From: Thermoflavifilum thermophilum
GTDB lineage: Bacteria > Bacteroidota > Bacteroidia > Chitinophagales > Chitinophagaceae
Assembly: GCF_900116565.1 (NCBI RefSeq)
Contig: NZ_FPCJ01000001.1
Span: forward strand, 310,001 to 374,000
Reading direction: 5' to 3'
DNA: 64,000 bases
Shown here: positions 8,799 through 18,265 of the stretch, piece after piece
Numbering within the stretch: the first letter of the stretch is position 1
Layout: every line of letters begins with the position of its first letter
The notes under the pieces: model-generated
Told to the model about the DNA's origin: nothing
The model's database searches: none
Seen by the model: the letters and a program-made list of their open reading frames with translations, nothing else
Position numbers and translations under genes: made by a program

Positions 8799-9683
8799 AT
8801 GAATCGGGAAAAATGGATTGAGATCCTGTCTGAAAAATGGATGCTTTTGGCAACCTTGCTGATGTGCATGCTGCCCCTATCTATGGGGATTGGATTACTG
8901 ATTGAATCGATGCCCTTGCTTCAGCAATATCGCCTGGGAAGTTTGATACGCAACTCGGCTTGGTCGCCAGCAGAAGGAAAATTCGGAATGATAAGTTTTA
9001 TAGTAGGCACATTGTGGGTAACAGGATTAAGCTTGTGCATGGCTGCCCCAGTGTCATTACTGGTATCTATTTATGTTACACAATATGCAAAACCCTGGCT
9101 GATGCGCACAATTCATATAGTGATGGATATTCTTGCAGGCATTCCTTCTGTAGTATATGGCGTATGGGGCGTGCTGGTGATCGTACCCTGGATAAGCCAG
9201 AAACTGGCTCCCACATTTGGCTACAGCTCATCGGGATATTGTATACTTTCTGGAGGATTGGTACTTGCTGTAATGAGCATTCCGTATATTCTTCATTTGC
9301 AGATTGAAATCTTCCGAACCATTCCAATTGAACTGAAGGAAGTGTCATTATCGCTGGGAGCCACATACTGGGAAACAATAAAACATGTTTTGCTGAGGCA
9401 GGCAAGGAGAGGCATCATAGCATCAGTTGGATTAGGAATATCAAAAGCATTGGGAGAAACCATTGCAGTGCTGATGGTAGTTGGGAATGTGCCTCAAATT
9501 CCTGAAAACATATTTCAGGCAGGTTACCCGCTTCCCGCGCTTATAGCCAACAACTATGGTGAAATGATGTCTGTTCCGCACTACCTTTCGGCCTTAATGT
9601 TTGCAAGTTTGATTTTATTTCTGATTATTTGTTTATTCAACAGTGTTTCACACTGGATTATTTATAAAATAAATAGAATATGA
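8799..9683 (+). CDS. pstC: Phosphate ABC transporter permease PstC
   Basis: A 294-residue inner-membrane permease with six hydrophobic segments. The start is the ATG at 8799, one base after the pstS stop; an upstream in-frame ATG at 8739 would run through the end of pstS and give a hydrophilic, Asn-rich extension that looks spurious. The EAA-type cytoplasmic loop is visible as ELKEVSLSLGATYWETIKHV (about residues 181-200), and GISKALGETIAVLMVVGN is the standard PstC segment. It forms the channel with PstA; their genes overlap by 4 bp (ATGA), a sign of translational coupling. Confidence 0.92.
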   Translation: MNREKWIEILSEKWMLLATLLMCMLPLSMGIGLLIESMPLLQQYRLGSLIRNSAWSPAEGKFGMISFIVGTLWVTGLSLCMAAPVSLLVSIYVTQYAKPWLMRTIHIVMDILAGIPSVVYGVWGVLVIVPWISQKLAPTFGYSSSGYCILSGGLVLAVMSIPYILHLQIEIFRTIPIELKEVSLSLGATYWETIKHVLLRQARRGIIASVGLGISKALGETIAVLMVVGNVPQIPENIFQAGYPLPALIANNYGEMMSVPHYLSALMFASLILFLIICLFNSVSHWIIYKINRI

Positions 9684-10558
9684 AATATATCCCACATCTT
9701 TTACGATCCAGAAAAAGAAAAATTCTGGAAGAGAATATCATGAAAAGTATTATGGCAATCACCACTTACAGCATTATCCTGGTGTTTATTTATTTAATAC
9801 TTGTCATTTCCTGGAAAGGAATACCTGCATTATCATGGGAAATGATCAGTGAAATTCCAAGCGGTGGATTTTATTTCGGGAAAGAAGGGGGCATTTTGAA
9901 TGCCATTATTGGATCAATATATTTATCAGTTGGCGCAACGTTTTTGTCCTTGTTGATATCAATACCAATTGCATTGTACTTGAATATTCATTTGTTGCAT
10001 CATAATCGTATCAAGGGTGGAATTCGATATTTGCTTGATATTTTGTGGGGCATACCATCCATTCTATATGGAGCTTTTGGATTTATTTTAATGATTGTTT
10101 TTCATCTTCAGGCATCATTGCTTGCTGGCATTATTACACTGGCTCTGTTGATAACTCCTATCATTATCCGGGCTTTTGATGAAGCTCTGCAAGGCATTCC
10201 TGAAGGGCTGCTCGAAGCATCGTACGCAATGGGACTTACACGTAACCAAATTGCTTTTCATATTTTTGTCCGGCAGGCCATGCCGGGATTGATAACCGCA
10301 ACGCTAATAGGATTTGGAAGAGCCATTGGTGATGCTGCATCTGTATTGTTTACAACAGGCTATACTGATCATATACCTACCAGTTTGGATGATCCAACAG
10401 CTTCTTTGCCATTGGCAATATTTTTTCAATTGAGCTCTCCTATTCCTGAAGTACGCGAAAGAGCTTATGCTGCTGCATTTATATTAACCTTGATTATTCT
10501 CGCCATTAGCTTACTCATCAGATTATGCACATCCAGATTATCTAAGTATCAAATTTAA
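9680..10558 (+). CDS. pstA: Phosphate ABC transporter permease PstA
   Basis: A 292-residue inner-membrane permease with six hydrophobic segments, partner of PstC. The coupling loop EGLLEASYAMGLTRNQIAFH (about residues 174-193) and the following FGRAIGDAASVLFTTGY are standard for PstA. The gene starts inside the last codons of pstC (4-bp overlap) and ends 12 bp before pstB. The N-terminus is basic (LLRSRKRKILEEN), consistent with a cytosolic start. Like the rest of this operon the gene is A+T-richer than the genes on either side. Confidence 0.92.
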   Translation: MKYIPHLLRSRKRKILEENIMKSIMAITTYSIILVFIYLILVISWKGIPALSWEMISEIPSGGFYFGKEGGILNAIIGSIYLSVGATFLSLLISIPIALYLNIHLLHHNRIKGGIRYLLDILWGIPSILYGAFGFILMIVFHLQASLLAGIITLALLITPIIIRAFDEALQGIPEGLLEASYAMGLTRNQIAFHIFVRQAMPGLITATLIGFGRAIGDAASVLFTTGYTDHIPTSLDDPTASLPLAIFFQLSSPIPEVRERAYAAAFILTLIILAISLLIRLCTSRLSKYQI

Positions 10559-10570
10559 AGGGGTTTATTC

Positions 10571-11329
10571 ATGTACAACAACGATATCATCAGGATTGAA
10601 AATTTGCATGTAACAACTGCCACACAGGTTATACTCAAAGATATAAACCTTAAGATTCCAAGAAATCGAATTACGGTAATACTGGGGCCATCGGGGTGCG
10701 GGAAAACCACATTACTGAAATGTTTAAACAGATTAACTGATTTGCATCCCCAATTGCAGGTTAGTGGTAAAGTGTGGATTGATGATGAAGATATTTTTCA
10801 ACCTAATGTGGATGTAATAGCTGTTCGTAAGAAAATGGGGTTGCTTTCCCAAAGGCCTTATCCGCTGCCTATGTCGATTTACCAGAATGTTGCATATGGA
10901 TTGAAAATGCAGGGTATTGCAGACAAGCATACAATCCGGGAACGTGTTCAACATTACCTGGAAGAAGTAGGGTTGTGGAAAGAAGTGAAAGATCGTCTTC
11001 ACAGCCCGGCTTCAAAGCTATCTATTGGCCAGCAGCAAAGACTTTGCCTGGCAAGAGGGCTGGCGGTACAACCTGAAATTATTTTAGCTGATGAACCAAC
11101 TTCCGCACTGGATCCTATTTCCAGCAAAAAGATTGAAGAAAAATTTCTGGAATTAAAATCCGATTACACATTGGTTCTGGTAACGCATATTTTACGCCAA
11201 GCAAAAAGGCTTGCGGATCATGTGATTTTTATGTACCTGGGAGAAGTGATTGAACAGGGAACTCCGCAAGAAATTTTTGAACACCCGCAAACAACAATTT
11301 TGAGGGAATACCTAAAAAGTGGTCATTAA
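10571..11329 (+). CDS. pstB: Phosphate ABC transporter ATPase PstB
   Basis: A 252-residue ABC ATPase that powers PstCA. Walker A is GPSGCGKTT (about residues 39-47), the Q-loop SQRPYPLPMS (about 94), the signature LSIGQQQRLCLARGLA (about 150) and Walker B IILADEPTSALDP (about 172-184), with the H-loop in LVTHILRQAKR. RPYPLPMS is the usual PstB Q-loop wording. No phoU or two-component genes follow, which is unusual for a pst operon: the next gene is a tRNA on the opposite strand. The regulator of the operon must therefore lie elsewhere. Confidence 0.93.
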   Translation: MYNNDIIRIENLHVTTATQVILKDINLKIPRNRITVILGPSGCGKTTLLKCLNRLTDLHPQLQVSGKVWIDDEDIFQPNVDVIAVRKKMGLLSQRPYPLPMSIYQNVAYGLKMQGIADKHTIRERVQHYLEEVGLWKEVKDRLHSPASKLSIGQQQRLCLARGLAVQPEIILADEPTSALDPISSKKIEEKFLELKSDYTLVLVTHILRQAKRLADHVIFMYLGEVIEQGTPQEIFEHPQTTILREYLKSGH

Positions 11330-11367
11330 CCCAAAGAACAACAAAACAACTTTAGAATTTAGCTAAG

Positions 11368-11440
<73 letters not shown>

Positions 11441-11511
11441 ATTGGGGCTGCAAGTTAAGAATTAATTTCGTGGTGTGAACAAGAAATGCTGCTTGCAGGG
11501 TGTTCTTATAG

Positions 11512-13002
11512 TCAGTGAGCCTTCAGATCCACGATCTGCTGCAATCTATTTTTCCATTTTTCGTATATAGCAGCATAGCGCTGTTGATAGGAGTTTTCTG
11601 GATGCAGTTCCATGACTTTGTGCATACCCGTAAAACATTCTTGCCATGAGGCATACAAGCCTGCACCTATGCCCGCCGCCCTCGCTGCACCCTGGGCTCC
11701 ATCTGTTTCATATAGTTCCAGTACGGCTCCGGTTGTATGGGTAAAAATTTCCCGGAATACAGGACTCAAAAACATGTTGGCCATACCTGCCCGGATGACC
11801 TGCACAGCCGATCCGGTTTGTTGCAGAATATCATGGCCATATTTCAGGGCGAAAACCACGCCCTCCTGCGCGGCACGGAATACATGTGCACTGCTATGCC
11901 TGTTGAGATCCAGCTCCATCAGATGGGCCTGCAACAAACGGTTTTCGAGTACGCGTTCCGCACCATTTCCAAACGGGAAAAAAAGCAATCCATCCGCTCC
12001 TGGCTCTATTTGTGCTGCCTGAAGGTTCATATCTTCATAACCCCCATTGTTGAAATATTTGCGAAGCCAGCTATTCAGAATCCCGGCGCCGTTGATGCAA
12101 AGCAGCAGCCCATAACGAGGTTGCCCCGGCTGATGGGTAACATGAATAAACGTGTTGATACGCGAACGTTGATCAGCAGCTGCCCGATCTGTAACGCTAT
12201 AAATAACCGCACTGGTACCTGCCGTAGCCGCAGCCTCGCCCGGATGCAGTACCTTCAGTGAAAAGGCATTATTGGGCTGATCACCCGCCCGATAGCTAAC
12301 GGGTATGCCCGCCGGTATATGCAATTGTTCAGCTGCCTGCTTTGTTACGCGGCCCTGTTCACCAAAAACAGGCACCAGCGGGGGCAAAAGCTGTTTATCA
12401 ATTTCATAATAGCGAAGCAGTTGTTCGCTTACCTGTTGAGTGGCATAATCCCACCAGATACCTTCGGAAAGCCCCGTGAGAGTGGTTGCAGGCTCACCTG
12501 TGAGCCGCATAGCAATGTAATCACCGGGCAACAGGATATACTGAATTTGCTCGTATATATGAGGTTCATGGAGTTTTACCCAACGCAGTTTAGATGCCGT
12601 GAAATTGCCGGGCGAATTAAGCAGGTGCTGCAGGCAAAATGATTCGCCCAGCTGTTCAAAGGCCTGGCGGCCGATATCTACTGCCCGGCTATCGCACCAG
12701 ATAATAGCCGGTCGTAACACACGCTGGTGGCGATCTACACACACCAGCCCGTGCATCTGATAAGAAATACCAATAGCCCTTACCTCCTGCAGATTTGCCT
12801 TTGCCTGCAATTGATGAGTAGCGTTTACAAGCTCCTGCCACCAGCGCTCCGGATCCTGCTCTGCCCAGCCCGGCTGCGGTGCCTGCATGGGCATTTCCGT
12901 GGATGGAGAAAAAGCGCTGGCTACGCATCTTCCGGTTTCTGCATCAACCAAAGATGCTTTTACCGATGATGATCCCACGTCAAACCCCAGTAAATATGCC
13001 AT
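11512..13002 (-). CDS. xylB: Xylulokinase (FGGY family)
   Basis: A 496-residue cytosolic sugar kinase that phosphorylates D-xylulose to feed the pentose phosphate pathway. The N-terminal FGGY domain opens with LLGFDVGSSSVKASLVD (phosphate-binding loop), followed by QPGWAEQDPERWW and ISYQMHGLVCVD, both typical of XylB. IIWCDSRA (about 100-107) carries the substrate Asp, and YRAGDQPNNAF (about 240) holds the catalytic Asp of the second domain. TAGTSAVIYSV matches the nucleotide-binding part. A different ketose is possible because the family is broad. No xylose isomerase or transporter is adjacent. A TAAAATTG -7-like element lies about 20 bp before the ATG. Confidence 0.88.
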   Translation of the reverse strand: MAYLLGFDVGSSSVKASLVDAETGRCVASAFSPSTEMPMQAPQPGWAEQDPERWWQELVNATHQLQAKANLQEVRAIGISYQMHGLVCVDRHQRVLRPAIIWCDSRAVDIGRQAFEQLGESFCLQHLLNSPGNFTASKLRWVKLHEPHIYEQIQYILLPGDYIAMRLTGEPATTLTGLSEGIWWDYATQQVSEQLLRYYEIDKQLLPPLVPVFGEQGRVTKQAAEQLHIPAGIPVSYRAGDQPNNAFSLKVLHPGEAAATAGTSAVIYSVTDRAAADQRSRINTFIHVTHQPGQPRYGLLLCINGAGILNSWLRKYFNNGGYEDMNLQAAQIEPGADGLLFFPFGNGAERVLENRLLQAHLMELDLNRHSSAHVFRAAQEGVVFALKYGHDILQQTGSAVQVIRAGMANMFLSPVFREIFTHTTGAVLELYETDGAQGAARAAGIGAGLYASWQECFTGMHKVMELHPENSYQQRYAAIYEKWKNRLQQIVDLKAH

Positions 13003-13157
13003 AGGTTATTTGTTTGCAATTTTATCAACGACTATAGCCTTTAGCCGAAACCAACCATTCAGTCTGGATTTCTGATTTGTTATGAATATCAATAAAAATT
13101 TTTTACCGCTGAAAAATAGCAAGATTGTGGAGTTTCAAAAAATTTTATCTCTCCACT

Positions 13158-14216
13158 CTAACGCTGTAAAGCCGATACATACTCTCTCCAGGCTTCCAGC
13201 ACGGAGCGAAAATCATCTGGCAAGGGAGCTTCAAAGTACATGCGCTTGCCGGTGACAGGATGGGTAAAGCCCAGCGTCTGGGCATGAAGAGCCTGGCGGG
13301 GCATGATTTCAAAGCAATGATTCACAAAATCCTTGTATTGCCTGTATATTGTGCCTTTTACAATTCGGTTGCCACCATAGGTTTCATCATTGAACAATGG
13401 ATGACCGATGTGTTGCATGTGTACACGAATCTGATGGGTGCGGCCTGTTTCCAGTTGACATTCCACCAAAGTCACATAATAAAATCTTTCCAGCACCCGA
13501 TAGTGGGTAACAGCCTCCTTCCCATATTCTCCATCGGGATAGGCATCCATCAGCTGGCGGTAACGTTGATGCCTGCCGATATGGGCGCGAATAGTACCGC
13601 TATCCTGCGGCAAATCGCCCCACACCAATGCCAGATATTTTCTTTCTGTGGTATGTTCATAAAACTGACGGGCAAGATGTCGGAGAGCCAGATCAGATTT
13701 GGCTACCACCAGCAATCCGCTGGTATTTTTATCAATCCGATGCACCAACCCCCATCGGGGAAGCTCTTGCGAAGCCACATGTTGCAAATGATAAGCCAAT
13801 CCATTGACCAGTGTGCCGGAATAATTGCCATTGCCGGGATGTACGACCAGGCCGGCCGGCTTGTTGATTACCATTACATGCTCATCTTCAAATACAATAT
13901 TCAGCGGAACGGGTTCAGGGATAATTTCTTCTGTATCGGGCTGTACAAAAAGCCATACTTCAAACCGGTCGCCAGGTTTCACCTTGTAGTTGGCTTTTAC
14001 AGGACGTGGTTGTTGCTGCCCGTCCGGGTCAAGCCATTTCACCAAACCTGCTTCAATGGCCTGCTGGATGCGATTACGCGAAATACCTGCAATGCGCCGG
14101 GTTAAATATTTATCAACCCGAACCGGCTCCTGTCGGCCATCTACCGTGATCAGCAACCGTTCAAATTCATCGCTTTGATACCATTCAGCATCATCTCCGG
14201 GAATTTTCACACGCAT
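13158..14216 (-). CDS. rluD: RluA-family 23S rRNA pseudouridine synthase (RluD-like)
   Basis: A 352-residue RNA-modifying enzyme. An S4 RNA-binding domain (about residues 30-95, VRVDKYLTRRIAGISRNRIQ) precedes the catalytic domain (about 105-330). The active-site motif HRIDKNTSGLLVVAKSD contains the nucleophilic Asp, and GRTHQIRVHMQHIGHPL is the second family motif. The N-terminal 25 residues (PGDDAEWYQSDEFER) are an acidic extension often seen in Bacteroidota members. It likely makes the pseudouridines of 23S helix 69, as RluD does, by homology. The gene is 31 bp upstream of, and divergent from, the peptidase open frame. Confidence 0.9.
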   Translation of the reverse strand: MRVKIPGDDAEWYQSDEFERLLITVDGRQEPVRVDKYLTRRIAGISRNRIQQAIEAGLVKWLDPDGQQQPRPVKANYKVKPGDRFEVWLFVQPDTEEIIPEPVPLNIVFEDEHVMVINKPAGLVVHPGNGNYSGTLVNGLAYHLQHVASQELPRWGLVHRIDKNTSGLLVVAKSDLALRHLARQFYEHTTERKYLALVWGDLPQDSGTIRAHIGRHQRYRQLMDAYPDGEYGKEAVTHYRVLERFYYVTLVECQLETGRTHQIRVHMQHIGHPLFNDETYGGNRIVKGTIYRQYKDFVNHCFEIMPRQALHAQTLGFTHPVTGKRMYFEAPLPDDFRSVLEAWREYVSALQR

Positions 14217-14295
14217 GCTAATTTTCTGTAAAAATAACCATTCATAATGGCCTATGCATTCATCAAAATTCCGTTGCAGTCCAGCACAATTTTTC

Positions 14296-14303
14296 TACTT
14301 TCG
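14296..14303 (+). promoter_or_regulatory. -7 promoter element (TACTTTCG) for the S9B peptidase
   Basis: One mismatch to TAnnTTTG. It lies inside the upstream part of the longest open frame, which argues that translation begins downstream at 14319 or 14328 rather than at 14247. Confidence 0.4.
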
Positions 14304-14327
14304 TTTTGTCAACAAAACATGCCTGTT

Positions 14328-16613
14328 ATGAAATATTGCAAACTTTGGTTGATGCTTGGCTTATGCAGCCTTTACTTCGGAATTCATGCATCTTTTGCTC
14401 AACCCCTTGCTCATGCCTGGTCGCCCAATAGCCTTGTATGGAACGACGATGAACCCCGTCCCTTACCCGACATCGAGAACTTTGAACGAATCCAATGGGA
14501 AAAATCAGGACACTTGTTTACCCAATTGATCACTGCCGATGACGGAAACCAGCAAATTGTAGAATACGATCCTGGTTCCGGTTTTTCATCGCAAGTACTG
14601 GTTAATTCCAGCGAGCTGACTCCTCCGGGCAGCCAGCAAGCTTTGCATGTGGAGTCTTACAGTTACGATCGCACGCATCATCTGTTGCTCATCTTCACCC
14701 ATTCCAAACGCGTTTGGCGTGCGCATACACGAGGCGATTTCTGGATTTATAATCTGCAAACCCACCGGCTTCATCAGTTAGGAAAAGGGCTTCCGCCTTC
14801 ATCGCTCCAGTTTGCCAAAATTTCGCCCGACGGTAAAATGGCTGCCTACGTGAGTGAACATAATATCTACGTGGAAGACTTAACCACAGGCAAAAGGAAA
14901 CAACTCACACACGATGGAACAGAAAAAATCATCAACGGCACGTTCGACTGGGCTTATGAAGAAGAGCTTTTTTGCCGCGATGGCTTCCGCTGGAGCCCCG
15001 ACAGCAAGTCCATTGCCTACTGGCAAATCAACGCCAGCAACGTGCGGGATTATCTGATGCTGAATACAACAGATTCCATTTACTCTTTCACCGTTCCGGT
15101 ACAATATCCCAAAGTGGGCTACAACCCCTCATCCGCACGCATTGGTGTAGTGGATATCAGCAGCGGGGTTACTTCATGGATCAAAATTCCCGGCGATCCC
15201 TATCAGCATTATCTGCCACGAATGGAATGGGCCGGCAATGCAAATGAACTCATGATTCAGCAACTGAACAGACGGCAGGATAGCAGCGTGCTTTACATGG
15301 CCAACGTGAAAAATCATACCGTAAAACGCATTTATGCCGAGGGCGATACCACATGGATTGACCTGAATTATTTCTGGCAATATGACCGGCCGGGATGGGA
15401 CTGGATTGCGAATGATCAGGATTTTCTTTGGACAACGGAAAAAGACGGATGGAAACATGTTTACCGGATGCATCGCGATGGTACGGGTGAACCCCTGCTA
15501 ACCCGTGGAAATTATGATGTAATTGACATCGTGGGAATCGATGAACAAAACGGATGGTTGTATTTCACTGCATCGCCCGAAAATGCCACCCAGCAATATT
15601 TGTATCGGGTGCGACTCGATGGCAGCAGCACCACTCCCGAAAAAATTTCTCCGGCCGATGAAACAGGCACACATCAATATCAGTTTTCACCGGATGGCCT
15701 GTTTGCCCTGCATATTTTTTCCAATCACACCACACCACCAATAGCCGAAATGGTTGCATTTCCATCAGGCTCGGTATTGAAAAGTTTGCCTCAATATCCC
15801 TTATCAGCCGAACAGGTTCATTTTCTGACACGCAATCCGCAAACCTTTTTCCGCATTACGACTGACGATGGAATTACCATGGATGGCTGGATGATTAAAC
15901 CCGCAAATTTTGATTCCACCAAAAAATATCCCGTGTTGTTTTACGTATATGGTGAGCCGGCCTCCACAACCGTGCGTGATGTATTTGCACCAAATGCCTG
16001 GTATCAGCAGCTTGCCGATGCAGGATATGTGATTATTTCAGTTGATAACCGCGGTACCCCTGCTCCCAAGGGAGCAGCCTGGCGACATGCGATTTACCGC
16101 GGTATTGGCGTGCTGAATATCCATGATCAGGCCATGGCAGCCAGAAAAATTTTGGAATGGCCCTGGGTTGATACCAGCCGTATTGCGGTATGGGGCTGGA
16201 GTGGCGGCGGATCATCCACCCAAAACTTGATGTTTCAATACCCGGATATCTACAAAACCGGCATGGCCGTAGCAGGCATATCCTATCTGCCCTGTTACGA
16301 CAACATTTATGAAGAACGCTATATGGGCCTGATGCCCGAAGACAGTGCATATTACGAAGCTGGTTCATCCATCAACCATGTAGAAGGCTTGCGGGGACAT
16401 CTGCTGATTGTGCATGGCAGCGGCGATGACAATGTGCATTATCAGAATCAGGAACGACTGATCAATGCATTGGTTGCACATGGAAAACAATTTGCCATGA
16501 TGGAATATCCCAATCGTACACATGGCATCAGCGAAGGCAAGGGCACTACCCAGCATCTGTACACCTTGCTCACTCAATTTCTGGAAACCAACTGTCCGCC
16601 GGGAGCCAGGTAA
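14328..16613 (+). CDS. Dipeptidyl-peptidase IV (peptidase S9B), exported
   Basis: A 761-residue serine exopeptidase that removes X-Pro or X-Ala dipeptides. The ATG at 14328 gives a clean signal peptide (MKYCKLWLMLGL... ending HASFAQ); 14319 is three codons longer. An eight-bladed propeller (about 40-500) with DWAYEEELF, the Glu-Glu substrate motif of DPP4, is followed by the alpha/beta hydrolase domain. The nucleophile Ser625 is in WGWSGGGSS, the Asp in GSGDDNVHYQNQE and His732 in NRTHGISEG. It stands alone and ends opposite argH in a pair of hairpins. Family activity is well established; peptide substrates here are inferred. Confidence 0.94.
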   Translation: MKYCKLWLMLGLCSLYFGIHASFAQPLAHAWSPNSLVWNDDEPRPLPDIENFERIQWEKSGHLFTQLITADDGNQQIVEYDPGSGFSSQVLVNSSELTPPGSQQALHVESYSYDRTHHLLLIFTHSKRVWRAHTRGDFWIYNLQTHRLHQLGKGLPPSSLQFAKISPDGKMAAYVSEHNIYVEDLTTGKRKQLTHDGTEKIINGTFDWAYEEELFCRDGFRWSPDSKSIAYWQINASNVRDYLMLNTTDSIYSFTVPVQYPKVGYNPSSARIGVVDISSGVTSWIKIPGDPYQHYLPRMEWAGNANELMIQQLNRRQDSSVLYMANVKNHTVKRIYAEGDTTWIDLNYFWQYDRPGWDWIANDQDFLWTTEKDGWKHVYRMHRDGTGEPLLTRGNYDVIDIVGIDEQNGWLYFTASPENATQQYLYRVRLDGSSTTPEKISPADETGTHQYQFSPDGLFALHIFSNHTTPPIAEMVAFPSGSVLKSLPQYPLSAEQVHFLTRNPQTFFRITTDDGITMDGWMIKPANFDSTKKYPVLFYVYGEPASTTVRDVFAPNAWYQQLADAGYVIISVDNRGTPAPKGAAWRHAIYRGIGVLNIHDQAMAARKILEWPWVDTSRIAVWGWSGGGSSTQNLMFQYPDIYKTGMAVAGISYLPCYDNIYEERYMGLMPEDSAYYEAGSSINHVEGLRGHLLIVHGSGDDNVHYQNQERLINALVAHGKQFAMMEYPNRTHGISEGKGTTQHLYTLLTQFLETNCPPGAR

Positions 16614-16638
16614 AAGGCTCCCGAGCCCTTTTGGGGCT
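16601..16638. terminator. Twin hairpins between convergent DPP4 and argH
   Basis: GGGAGCC at 16601-16607 pairs with GGCTCCC at 16616-16622, spanning the peptidase stop codon. AGCCC at 16624-16628 pairs with GGGCT at 16634-16638. They sit exactly between two convergent genes, as bidirectional terminators do, although neither has a clean T-tract. Confidence 0.5.
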
Positions 16639-16673
16639 GGCGAATATTCACCACCAGCGCGTGAAAACAAATC

Positions 16674-18014
16674 TTATGCTTCTGCGAGCAATTGATCCAA
16701 TGCCCGATGAATTTTTTCGAAAGGGAAGCTGTTTACCTGTGTTTCCATCATGCGGTTGATATCGTCCAGGCACAGGTTGCCAATGCTTCCTTCATGCGTA
16801 TGATGCAGTTCACCGCTGTATTGAAAACGGCCTTCTTCAATTTCCTTTGCCACCTGCCGGTATGCATCGCGGAAAGGAATGCCTTGCAACACCCGGCGGT
16901 TGACTTCTTCCACGCTGAACAGATACTTGTATTGAGGATCATCCAGAATATTTTTCCTGACCTCCAGATGGCTAAACATCAGGTCACTCATCTGAATGCA
17001 ATCTTTCAACAACTGAAAAGCAGGGAACAAATGTTCTTTTATCAGCTGCAAATCGCGATGATAGCCTGAAGGCAAATTGGTTGTCATCAGGGTAATTTCA
17101 TAAGGCAATGCCTGCAGCTGATTGCATCGGGCACGTATCAATTCAAACACATCCGGATTTTTTTTGTGCGGCATGATGGATGATCCGGTTGTAAACTCAT
17201 CGGGCAAGCGAATGAAATTAAAATGCGGATTCATGTACAGGCACACATCCATAGCCATTCGGCCCAAGGTAGCAGCGATATTGGATAACGCTTGCGCTAC
17301 GATTTTTTCTGTTTTACCACGGCTCATCTGGGCATACACCACATTGTAATGCAAATCATCGAAACCCAGCAAGGTGGTAGTCATTTTCCTGTTCAGCGGA
17401 AATGATGAACCATAGCCTGCTGCAGAGCCCAATGGATTTTTGTTGACTACGTCAAATGCTGCACGCAGTATGCGCATATCATCCACCAGGCTTTCGGCAT
17501 ACGCGCCAAACCATAAGCCAAAAGATGAGGGCATGGCCAGCTGCAGATGCGTATATCCAGGCATCAGATCATTGCGGTGTTGCTCACTCAGTTGCATCAG
17601 TTTTTGAAAAAAACGATGCAGTGCTTGCACCAATGATTCAATTTCCGCACGCAGAAACAGTTTGATGTCCACCAGCACCTGATCATTGCGGGATCGGCCA
17701 CTGTGGATTTTTTTGCCAATATCACCGAGCTTTTGGGTGAGCCAAAGCTCAATCTGTGAATGGACGTCTTCCACGCCCGGTTCCAGTGCAAATCCTTTTT
17801 CCGCAATACGTTGATAAATTTCACGCAAAGCCGTGGCCAGTTGCTTTTGTTCTGTTTCGGCCAGCAGGCCAACAGCTGCCAGCATGCGGATATGGGCCAG
17901 CGAACCCAGAATATCAAAAGGCGCAAGCAAAGGATCAAACTGCCTGTCACTGGCAGTTGTAAAACGTTCTACGGCTTCATGAACCGGAATATTTTTTTGC
18001 CAGAGCTTGTTCAT
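16674..18014 (-). CDS. argH: Argininosuccinate lyase
   Basis: A 446-residue member of the fumarase/aspartase superfamily that splits argininosuccinate to arginine and fumarate, the last step of arginine synthesis. The N-terminal SGRSRNDQVLVD (about residues 105-116) and the family signature GSSIMPHKKNPDVFELIR (about 275-292) with its catalytic Ser are intact. PGYTHLQLAMPSSFGLW is the substrate-binding stretch. The length is close to the usual 450-470. No other arg genes are adjacent; the upstream neighbour is tRNA-Pro. A TAATTTCG element resembling the -7 consensus lies just before the ATG. Confidence 0.95.
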   Translation of the reverse strand: MNKLWQKNIPVHEAVERFTTASDRQFDPLLAPFDILGSLAHIRMLAAVGLLAETEQKQLATALREIYQRIAEKGFALEPGVEDVHSQIELWLTQKLGDIGKKIHSGRSRNDQVLVDIKLFLRAEIESLVQALHRFFQKLMQLSEQHRNDLMPGYTHLQLAMPSSFGLWFGAYAESLVDDMRILRAAFDVVNKNPLGSAAGYGSSFPLNRKMTTTLLGFDDLHYNVVYAQMSRGKTEKIVAQALSNIAATLGRMAMDVCLYMNPHFNFIRLPDEFTTGSSIMPHKKNPDVFELIRARCNQLQALPYEITLMTTNLPSGYHRDLQLIKEHLFPAFQLLKDCIQMSDLMFSHLEVRKNILDDPQYKYLFSVEEVNRRVLQGIPFRDAYRQVAKEIEEGRFQYSGELHHTHEGSIGNLCLDDINRMMETQVNSFPFEKIHRALDQLLAEA

Positions 18015-18070
18015 GGGTTCACGAAATTACGGCGGGAAACGCAAAAGCCTATGATGATTTTTGTAAATAC

Positions 18071-18099
18071 AAAAGCCGGGTTTTAACACCCCGGCTTTT
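18071..18099 (-). terminator. Intrinsic terminator of tRNA-Pro
   Basis: AAAAGCCGGG (18071-18080) pairs perfectly with CCCGGCTTTT (18090-18099) around a 9-nt loop. It lies four bases beyond the 3' end of the minus-strand tRNA-Pro and ends in a T-run on that strand. Confidence 0.8.
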
Positions 18100-18103
18100 G
18101 TGG

Positions 18104-18178
18104 TCGGGGAGACTGGATTCGAACCAGCGACCACACGCCCCCCAGACGTGTACTCTAACCGGGCTGAGCTACTCCCCG
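18104..18178 (-). tRNA. tRNA-Pro (anticodon GGG)
   Basis: A 75-nt cloverleaf on the minus strand. The acceptor pairs CGGGGAG with CTCCCCG, the anticodon arm CACGT-CTGGGGG-GCGTG gives anticodon GGG with G37, and the T-arm has GGTTCGAATCC. The discriminator is A. A -7 element (TAGCTTTG) lies 17-24 bp upstream and a terminator follows directly. Confidence 0.96.
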
Positions 18179-18194
18179 AACCTGATCAGGGTTG

Positions 18195-18202
18195 CAAAGC
18201 TA
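18195..18202 (-). promoter_or_regulatory. -7 promoter element (TAGCTTTG) of tRNA-Pro
   Basis: Exact match to TAnnTTTG on the minus strand, 17 bases before the tRNA 5' end. No TTTG is seen at the right distance upstream. Confidence 0.55.
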
Positions 18203-18265
18203 AGCATTAATTTGAAAACATGACGCAGATAACCGGATATCTGTATTTTTACAGCCGTTTACACT

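Noticed and set aside
13260-14105. A 281-codon open frame on the plus strand
   Set aside because: It mirrors the RluD-type gene, which has intact active-site and S4 motifs on the other strand.
14247-14327. Longer N-terminus for the S9B peptidase
   Set aside because: It would place the start upstream of the -7 element and put a second hydrophobic run before a normal signal peptide.
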